A stretch of 64,000 nt of DNA from Paraescarpia echinospica (Eukaryota > Annelida > Polychaeta > Sabellida > Siboglinidae): positions 58,266,973 to 58,330,972 of the forward strand of contig CM034542.1 of the NCBI GenBank assembly GCA_020002185.1. The letters are read 5' to 3'. Both the position numbers and the translations under genes were made by a program. The notes below the pieces were generated by a model. The model saw only the letters and a list, made by a program, of their open reading frames with translations. It searched no databases and was not told the origin of the DNA. This document shows, one piece after another, positions 61,501 to 64,000 of the stretch (position 1 is the stretch's first letter; each line of letters opens with the position of its first letter).

Positions 61501-62564
61501 CGTTCGTGTGTCCGATGCCAGGGCAGTCTTTTCCATGCACTGTAATCACTGTAACAACTAAAGGACACAACCTACTGTTACATGCCCCTCTTTGTTTCAT
61601 ACAAATGTGATACCACAAAAAATATATTGTTATTGAATTCAGTTAATTATTGATGGGGTGTAACTGCAGTGAGAGTTGATATTTTTGACACACTGGATCT
61701 TAACAGAACTATTGTGTATTAAATGAACACTGGATTACGTGGTGATGTAAATTAAACTGGCAAGATATTAATAAGGTGATGTACATCAATTAAGTCTTTA
61801 AGACGTTTAATTTCTGTTTTATTTTTCGACAATTGCACAACACTTTATTAAACGTAACATCATTTGTATTACTCTAATAATCATTAACATTGCTGCAAAT
61901 GTTTGTATTCAGCTTTCTAGTTTGACTTCATATTTTATTTCAAGTCTCAAATAAAGTTATCAGTGAATCACAATCTAACTGTATTGCCATGTGACCAAAA
62001 TAAAAAACGTATAATTCGGAGAATGTTTAATGAGAATTTTCATTGTAGGAATGGTGTAAAACAGGGAATTTTAGAATTAGTTAACTATGTGAATAAGTCC
62101 AACTGAAACTGGAAAAAATATTGTGAATAGGGGTGATGCATAAATTGTCAACGTTTATGTGAGTTATTTAGTTTTGAAGGATGCCAATTCCAAACCAAAA
62201 CTGATTACATATGTCAGCATTCTGACTGAAATGTAGCATCTCTTCATTAACCCATGTCCAAAATAAAATTACCAAGATTTTTAAAATGGAACAAGACAAA
62301 TTCCAACGTTTTTCACATTTAAAGAAAATTGCTTTTTTTGGAATAATAAAAAAGTGTTGTACCCTCACAAATGTTGACAATTTCTACGTGGCCAATAAAA
62401 ACTAATCTGTCTAGTTTCTCCTGATGTGCAGCCAACAATGAATTATACTTTACCAGATGTGGACAGGGAAGATCGACCAGATTGATAGCTCAAACTTTCA
62501 GATAAAGATGTCTGCATAATTGGCGTGGGGGCGCGGGAGGGGGGCTCCTGGGGGGTCTCGACCT
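36704..62564 (-). CDS. KIAA2012: KIAA2012-like coiled-coil protein, 3' part of gene (5' exons outside window)
   Basis: Protein of unknown function. Exons in order of transcription: 62564-62454, 61444-61356, 60045-60008 (tentative), 59958-59878, 58042-57970, 56876-56809, 56562-56449, 55733-55626, 54321-53828, 53186-53102, 48510-48440, 47900-47748, 45758-45696, 44744-44409, 43828-43760, 42860-42849 (micro-exon, tentative), 40908-40799, 39022-38914, 38259-38066, 36794-36704. Phases agree at every junction except that between the first two. About 820 codons: Ser/Pro-rich and acidic first half, Lys/Glu/Arg coiled coil second half, then [10 protein letters not shown] and a lysine-rich tail. The identification rests on my recollection that vertebrate KIAA2012 has the same layout and ends in ISRPW plus an aromatic-rich SY segment. 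It is a hypothesis that one protein search would settle. The gene model itself is firmer than the name. Confidence 0.55.
38066..38259 (-). CDS. KIAA2012-like gene, penultimate exon with [10 protein letters not shown] motif
   Basis: 194 bases. The end of the coiled coil ([20 protein letters not shown]) leads to [16 protein letters not shown] and [19 protein letters not shown]. Acceptor GCGACAG, donor GTTAGT, leaving two bases. Reading past the donor would give a stop at 37996 after a hydrophobic tail. I prefer the splice because it joins the lysine-rich terminal exon in frame. Confidence 0.75.
38914..39022 (-). CDS. KIAA2012-like gene, coiled-coil exon [13 protein letters not shown]
   Basis: 109 bases: [20 protein letters not shown], then [16 protein letters not shown]. 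Acceptor TTTTGTAG, donor GTTAGT. It enters with two bases and leaves on a codon boundary. Confidence 0.8.
39185..40797 (-). repeat. 1.6-kb homopyrimidine tract (purine on + strand) in an intron of the KIAA2012-like gene
   Basis: Almost pure A/G on the + strand in GGGAGG, GAGAGA and AGGAGG patterns, broken once by ordinary sequence near 39415-39480. On the transcribed - strand it is C/T-rich and directly follows the donor of exon 40908-40799. Open frames of several hundred codons (Ser/Pro/Leu or Arg/Gly/Glu) here are compositional artefacts. Confidence 0.95.
40799..40908 (-). CDS. KIAA2012-like gene, coiled-coil exon [12 protein letters not shown]
   Basis: 110 bases: [20 protein letters not shown], then [16 protein letters not shown] and two bases of Met. 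Acceptor CATTGCAG, donor GTATGC. It lies between two repeats: a 51-bp minisatellite at the acceptor side and the 1.6-kb purine/pyrimidine tract at the donor side. Confidence 0.8.
40925..41660 (-). repeat. 51-bp minisatellite at the acceptor of exon 40908-40799
   Basis: About 14 copies of a unit starting ACACAGATCAATGTACACAC on the + strand and ending CCAGTCTGCAG. The unit is 17 codons, so long open frames are expected. On the gene strand each copy offers a CTGCAG acceptor-like site, and the real acceptor (GTGTACATTGCAG) looks derived from the same sequence. Confidence 0.95.
42849..42860 (-). CDS. KIAA2012-like gene, candidate 12-base micro-exon (AKQQ)
   Basis: GCGAAGCAGCAG lies between CCCTTAAACAG and GTTTGTAA. 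It is phase 0 at both ends, so it adds AKQQ to the coiled coil without changing frame, and the transcript is also in frame without it. Residue choice fits the flanking helix. Confidence 0.45.
43413..43595 (+). repeat. Simple repeats (CGCA, CA, TA)
   Basis: (CGCA)n from 43420 to about 43488, (CA)n to 43526 and (TA)n at 43568-43594, within an intron of the - strand gene. Confidence 0.9.
43760..43828 (-). CDS. KIAA2012-like gene, 23-codon coiled-coil exon
   Basis: 69 bases, phase 0 at both ends: [20 protein letters not shown] then QMK. Acceptor GTTTTAG, donor GTAATC. It continues the helix from RMKEEE. Confidence 0.8.
44150..44395 (-). repeat. Degenerate tandem repeat after exon 44744-44409
   Basis: Loose repetition of CCCTTATGAGACCACC on the + strand, period about 17-22 bp, beginning just past the donor of the 112-codon exon. 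Confidence 0.7.
44409..44744 (-). CDS. KIAA2012-like gene, 112-codon coiled-coil exon
   Basis: 336 bases, phase 0 at both ends, rich in Ala, Glu, Lys and Arg: [60 protein letters not shown] and ending RMKEEE. This is a long charged helix, probably coiled coil or single alpha-helix. Acceptor ACACCAG, donor GTGAGG. A 34-bp minisatellite fills the upstream intron to within about 25 bases of the acceptor. Confidence 0.8.
44770..45620 (-). repeat. 34-bp minisatellite filling one intron
   Basis: About 25 copies of TTATTTACATGTTGAATAAG followed by GCAGCAAGATGTGG. It fills most of the 951-bp intron between exons 45758-45696 and 44744-44409. Confidence 0.95.
45696..45758 (-). CDS. KIAA2012-like gene, 21-codon coiled-coil exon at repeat edge
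   Basis: 63 bases, phase 0 at both ends: [20 protein letters not shown] then E. Acceptor TTGGCAG, donor GTGTGT. Its acceptor and first 12 coding bases are the terminal unit of the 47-bp tandem array that fills the upstream intron. Confidence 0.8.
45759..47420 (-). repeat. 47-bp minisatellite built from a splice acceptor
   Basis: About 35 copies. On the gene strand each unit ends TGTGTGTTGGCAG and restarts CAAGCCCTGGAG, exactly the acceptor and first 12 coding bases of exon 45758-45696. With a 47-base period, all three + frames stay open for 418-545 codons by chance. Confidence 0.97.
47748..47900 (-). CDS. KIAA2012-like gene, first coiled-coil exon
   Basis: 51 codons, phase 0 at both ends. 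[20 protein letters not shown] is followed by a heptad-like [20 protein letters not shown] and RRLEKQ. Acceptor TTCTTGCAG, donor GTAGTG. It joins [12 protein letters not shown] across the intron filled by the 47-bp minisatellite. Confidence 0.8.
48216..48352. mobile_element. Foldback (hairpin) element
   Basis: Two 61-base arms, 48216-48276 and 48292-48352, pair at about four bases in five around a 15-base loop. Shared blocks include GAAAATTC, CTCACAT, GAC and TTTTGACT. It sits in an intron of the KIAA2012-like gene and is likely a short foldback or MITE-type element. Confidence 0.6.
48440..48510 (-). CDS. KIAA2012-like gene, exon [14 protein letters not shown]
   Basis: 71 bases: [20 protein letters not shown], then GVQK. 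Acceptor GTTTGCAG, donor GTAATT. Phase is one base in and none out. The Gly-containing stretch separates the disordered half from the coiled coil. Confidence 0.75.
48557..49011. mobile_element. MITE with 23-24-bp inverted ends and TA target duplication
   Basis: 455 bp. The left end starts CAGTAGTCCCCTCTTATAAG; the right end is its complement with one extra C. TA dinucleotides flank both sides (48555-48556 and 49012-49013), as for Tc1/mariner/pogo elements. A sub-terminal GGTGGCC...CATCGA block is also repeated in inverted or direct form. No transposase. Confidence 0.75.
49050..52790 (-). repeat. 24-bp satellite, 3.7 kb, with higher-order structure
   Basis: About 155 copies of TAATGCTATATACTGTAACATATC and variants. 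A rare marker (TTATTTACAGTAAC) recurs at about 49391, 50664 and 51408, followed each time by the same order of variant units, so blocks of about 31 and 53 units have been copied. Both strands are open in several frames (up to 946 codons), which is not evidence of coding. It lies within an intron of the KIAA2012-like gene. Confidence 0.97.
53102..53186 (-). CDS. KIAA2012-like gene, Lys/Asp/Ala repeat exon
   Basis: 85 bases: [20 protein letters not shown], then AKTPSEQG. The DAK motif recurs about every ten residues. Acceptor TATTGTAG, donor G|GTGAGT; the leftover G makes Val with the next exon. The next exon is 4.6 kb away, across the 24-bp satellite and a MITE. Confidence 0.75.
53482..53808 (-). 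mobile_element. tRNA-derived SINE
   Basis: On the - strand the 5' head reads GTCGAGCGCAGCGGTAAGAGC, an A box, then GGTTTGAATCC, a B box about 45 bases on. A tRNA-unrelated body follows and the element ends TATAAGAACTTACCTTACC, a short tandem tail. Total about 327 bp. It starts roughly 20 bases downstream of the donor of exon 54321-53828. Confidence 0.8.
53828..54321 (-). CDS. KIAA2012-like gene, large low-complexity exon
   Basis: 494 bases, the longest exon seen, open throughout. Pro/Ser/Arg-rich: [52 protein letters not shown], then a more acidic end [14 protein letters not shown] and similar stretches look like basophilic kinase sites. Acceptor ATCTAG, donor GTGAGT. A SINE begins about 20 bases past the donor. 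Confidence 0.75.
54978..55035 (+). repeat. 20-bp repeat, three copies
   Basis: Three copies of GGTGGACTTTTTGATATTTA in tandem. Confidence 0.85.
55052..55225 (+). repeat. 21-bp minisatellite
   Basis: Eight copies of TGAATCTAGTGTGACGTTGG plus T, with outer copies reading GACATT. Seven codons per unit gives a short open frame (VESSVTL repeated) of no coding value. Confidence 0.95.
55626..55733 (-). CDS. KIAA2012-like gene, Ser/Thr-rich exon
   Basis: 36 codons: [20 protein letters not shown], then [16 protein letters not shown]. Acceptor TTTTTCAG. The donor GTCAGA is weak but is the one that leaves one base and yields Gly with the next exon. Confidence 0.6.
56020..56360 (+). repeat. Dispersed repeat family, copy 3
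   Basis: The fullest of the three copies: CCATCACATGACCTGTTGCC at 56036, GCCATCAAAACTGGACG, AAAATTCTGGCC, TTTCTTTATGACAGAAACAT, AATATAATTCACA, CAACGTTGTTGGCA and TTGTGATGTGGGCTAACC. Confidence 0.65.
56449..56562 (-). CDS. KIAA2012-like gene, exon with two nested acceptors
   Basis: Starting at the acceptor TTTCAAG gives [20 protein letters not shown], then [18 protein letters not shown], in frame with both neighbours. A better-looking acceptor, TTCCAG, lies 35 bases further in (exon start 56527), but from there the incoming phase meets a TAA at once. Donor GTAAAC. The longer form is therefore the coding one. Confidence 0.65.
56809..56876 (-). CDS. KIAA2012-like gene, exon [14 protein letters not shown]
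   Basis: 68 bases reading [20 protein letters not shown], then YR. Acceptor ATTTAG, donor G|GTAATG. Phase is two bases in and one out, matching both neighbours. Confidence 0.7.
57316..57672 (-). repeat. 36-bp minisatellite encoding [12 protein letters not shown]
   Basis: Ten copies of a 36-bp unit, + strand TCTTTGCATTCTCTCCACAT followed by GTCCAGTCCATCTCAA. One - strand frame reads [12 protein letters not shown] in every copy. RLRWxGHVxRM is a common motif near the C-terminus of some LINE reverse transcriptases, so the array may have grown from a LINE remnant. It lies in an intron of the KIAA2012-like gene. Confidence 0.9.
57970..58042 (-). CDS. KIAA2012-like gene, exon [14 protein letters not shown]
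   Basis: Reads [20 protein letters not shown], then HSLE. A strong pyrimidine tract ends in CTCCAG. A second AG five bases on (TTCAG) would break phase with the upstream exon, so the first was chosen. Donor GTACAT; it leaves with two bases. Confidence 0.7.
58591..58619. repeat. Perfect 14-bp inverted repeat
   Basis: ACTTAAGTTATTAT and its exact complement around a single T. It ends 15 bases before the recognisable LINE sequence at 58634. Confidence 0.7.
58634..59535 (+). mobile_element. LINE C-terminal fragment carrying a 42-bp tandem expansion
   Basis: Left part: [20 protein letters not shown], typical of the region after the reverse transcriptase domain in non-LTR elements. Then about 16 copies of a 42-bp unit encoding [14 protein letters not shown] (58699-59374), then [13 protein letters not shown]. 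After a frameshift near 59412: [40 protein letters not shown] and stop TGA at 59533-59535. The expansion stays in frame with the left part. It lies in an intron of the - strand gene. Confidence 0.8.
59878..59958 (-). CDS. KIAA2012-like gene, acidic exon
   Basis: 27 codons, strongly acidic: [20 protein letters not shown], then LYPPYDG. Acceptor TATCTAG, donor G|GTAGGC. The one base left over makes Val with the TT that opens exon 58042-57970. Acidic, Pro-containing sequence suggests a disordered segment. Confidence 0.65.
60008..60045 (-). CDS. KIAA2012-like gene, tentative 38-base exon
   Basis: Acceptor CTTTCCAG and donor GTACCT bracket 38 bases that bridge exactly the phases on both sides (two bases in, one base out). 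It reads [14 protein letters not shown] and then joins DDAFPAEL. I chose it because it is open and repairs the frame; the donor is only moderate. Confidence 0.35.
60355..60760 (+). repeat. TG-rich simple repeat
   Basis: About 400 bp of imperfect (TG)n with GCATG and TATG interruptions. All open frames across it are Cys/Val or His/Thr artefacts. Confidence 0.95.
60861..61059 (+). repeat. 19-bp minisatellite
   Basis: About eleven copies of GTATTCACAAACAAATTAT with ATGATGT and GCAAA variants. Confidence 0.9.
61356..61444 (-). CDS. KIAA2012-like gene, candidate exon ERDFLL
   Basis: Only one reading frame is open across this stretch: [16 protein letters not shown], then [12 protein letters not shown]. 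The acceptor is CATTTAG and the donor is GTATCA. It enters at phase 0 and leaves with two bases, which fits the tentative exon at 60045 but not the preceding exon. Either an intermediate exon is missing or this is a chance open frame. Confidence 0.4.
62454..62564 (-). CDS. KIAA2012-like gene, first visible exon
   Basis: 37 codons, Pro/Ser-rich: [15 protein letters not shown], then [16 protein letters not shown], probably disordered. Acceptor CATTTAG, donor G|GTAAAG; it enters and leaves with one base. The exit phase does not fit the next exon at 61444, which needs phase 0, so a small exon is probably missing from my model. Confidence 0.6.
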
Positions 62565-64000
62565 CTAAATGGCAACACAGGTCAAACATCTGGCCATAGA
62601 TGTCAATGCATTGTCAAGAAGCATTACTTTATTAAACCAAATCAGCTTGCAGTATTGTAGAATAACAAAATATATAATCGCGTTAGGCCAAATAAAAATG
62701 AAACATGTTTCACATCCCACCTGCTTTTTTATTATTTTCTATTGAAAAAAGTATTATTATTTTAAAATACATTTCAGATCTCTGAAGACATTTTTGTTCA
62801 AATCTTGTCATGTTAAGTCTTATTAGACTCTTTGAATTCCTCCTTTGCATATCACACAATGAACATCTTAGACATAGCAGCCATATTTGAAGAACCATAT
62901 TTCTTTTTTATTTGGCCTCACATTGCATTGTGTGACACACAGGAAGTGGAAGCTGTGAGTTTTTAGATTATGTTAATGCTTACAAATGGTGTTTATGCCA
63001 TATTTTGCATAGACTAATCTAAATGGTTACAGATAAACAAGTGGTTAAAATAAATAATTATGTTCTTGACCACAATTCAGCCATTTCTTTCAGACTGGAC
63101 TGAAGCTGACAAAAGCTTCTGTTATTTTTTCCACAACTAGCAACTTCCACAGCAAAATGATTGATGCATAACAAAATGTCACAATGAAATGCTTTTATCA
63201 AGACTTCAAGCACGACATCATACAACAGCAATAGGAAGTTAAATGAAAATAGCAAGTTAATATACATTAGTAACGTAACGCATGATGCAACAAATTCATT
63301 AATTGCCATTGCAGTTCATGTATAAATTACTACTTCCTCTGATAATACCTGTAAATACTACATTAGTGTACTTTTTCCCGAGGTAAAAAATTCTTAAGGG
63401 ACCATACTAAGAAATGTGATACCTTTATGTACACCAGAAGTGTACGGTGTGTACCTATCACATTCCCCTATATACCAACACATAGGGGAATGTGATAGGT
63501 ATATATATGTGTGTGTGTGTGTAAATCATTGCTTGTCTTCTAAATTTATAAAATTAGCTATCCCTGATTTGATAACTGTAAAATAATACAGATATATCTG
63601 AAAATCAAAAGACTGATATTGCAACATGGTTCTATAAATCTTATGTGTTCTTTCTATTTATGAGTATAAAATATGATACTTTTATTGTTTCATCACCCAA
63701 AAATCGACATTATCACCCAGTATGCAAAGTAAACACGACATTAGTGGCAAGACTTTCATATCATACTAACACAAAATTATGTTAACAATTTGTGGTACAC
63801 TCAGACATTTGAGCAATTAATATTTAGATTTTATATGGTTTATGCTTTCTAACAAGATTTGAAGTAAACTAATCAGACTGTAATTGTTAAACCTAGCAGA
63901 CTATGAACCATTAAAACTGTAAACATTTAATGTGAATGACATAACAGTTGAACTAAGGTCGAGGGTATTGTTGGATGTTAGGCTGGCACCGACCAAGTAT
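62565..64000. other. Intron of the KIAA2012-like gene or flank
   Basis: No exon recognised. It contains a perfect 20-bp hairpin at 63452-63501 and a short TA/TG run. Missing 5' exons of the - strand gene should lie beyond the window. Confidence 0.5.
63452..63501. repeat. Perfect 20-bp inverted repeat, 10-base loop
   Basis: TACCTATCACATTCCCCTAT (63452-63471) and its exact complement (63482-63501). No neighbouring gene signal, so a transposon end or a hairpin RNA are both open. Confidence 0.8.

Overview
The window is nuclear DNA from an animal, most likely a mollusc and possibly a gastropod. The evidence is intron-rich genes with GT-AG junctions, an invertebrate-type synaptotagmin-1 with two alternative C2B exons (an arrangement reported in the mollusc Aplysia), non-LTR retrotransposon fossils, a tRNA-derived SINE, a Helitron-like element and a TA-flanked MITE. 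I cannot name the species. There are no operons, CRISPR arrays, rRNA genes or free-standing tRNA genes.

Two genes converge. On the + strand, synaptotagmin-1 (Syt1) runs from 5439 (start) to 31836 (stop). It has eight coding positions, and the seventh is filled by one of two near-duplicate exons, 26850-26983 or 28006-28139. Every junction keeps frame and the product is 435 residues: short N-terminus, one membrane helix with a cysteine cluster, basic linker, C2A, C2B. It is the calcium sensor of synaptic vesicle release.

On the - strand, the 3' part of a second gene runs from 62564 down to a stop at 36704. I rebuilt about twenty exons (about 820 codons): an acidic, Ser/Pro-rich first half, a long Lys/Glu/Arg-rich coiled-coil second half, and a C-terminus with an [10 protein letters not shown] motif followed by a lysine-rich tail. 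The motif and the coiled-coil layout match what I recall of the uncharacterised vertebrate protein KIAA2012. The 5' exons lie beyond 64000. The two stop codons are 4.9 kb apart.

The rest is intron, flank and repeats. About a fifth of the window is tandem repeat, with units of 17 to 54 bp plus simple repeats. The largest is a 3.7-kb array of 24-bp units (49050-52790). Several arrays sit directly against splice acceptors, and one 47-bp array (45759-47420) has copied an acceptor plus the first 12 bases of its exon about 35 times. Long open frames inside these arrays are repeat artefacts, not genes. Other mobile DNA: a LINE with reverse transcriptase (about 7150-9014), a LINE C-terminus carrying an in-frame 42-bp expansion (58634-59535), a SINE (53482-53808), a putative Helitron (6466-6753), a MITE (48557-49011), a foldback element (48216-48352) and an unclassified family present three times.
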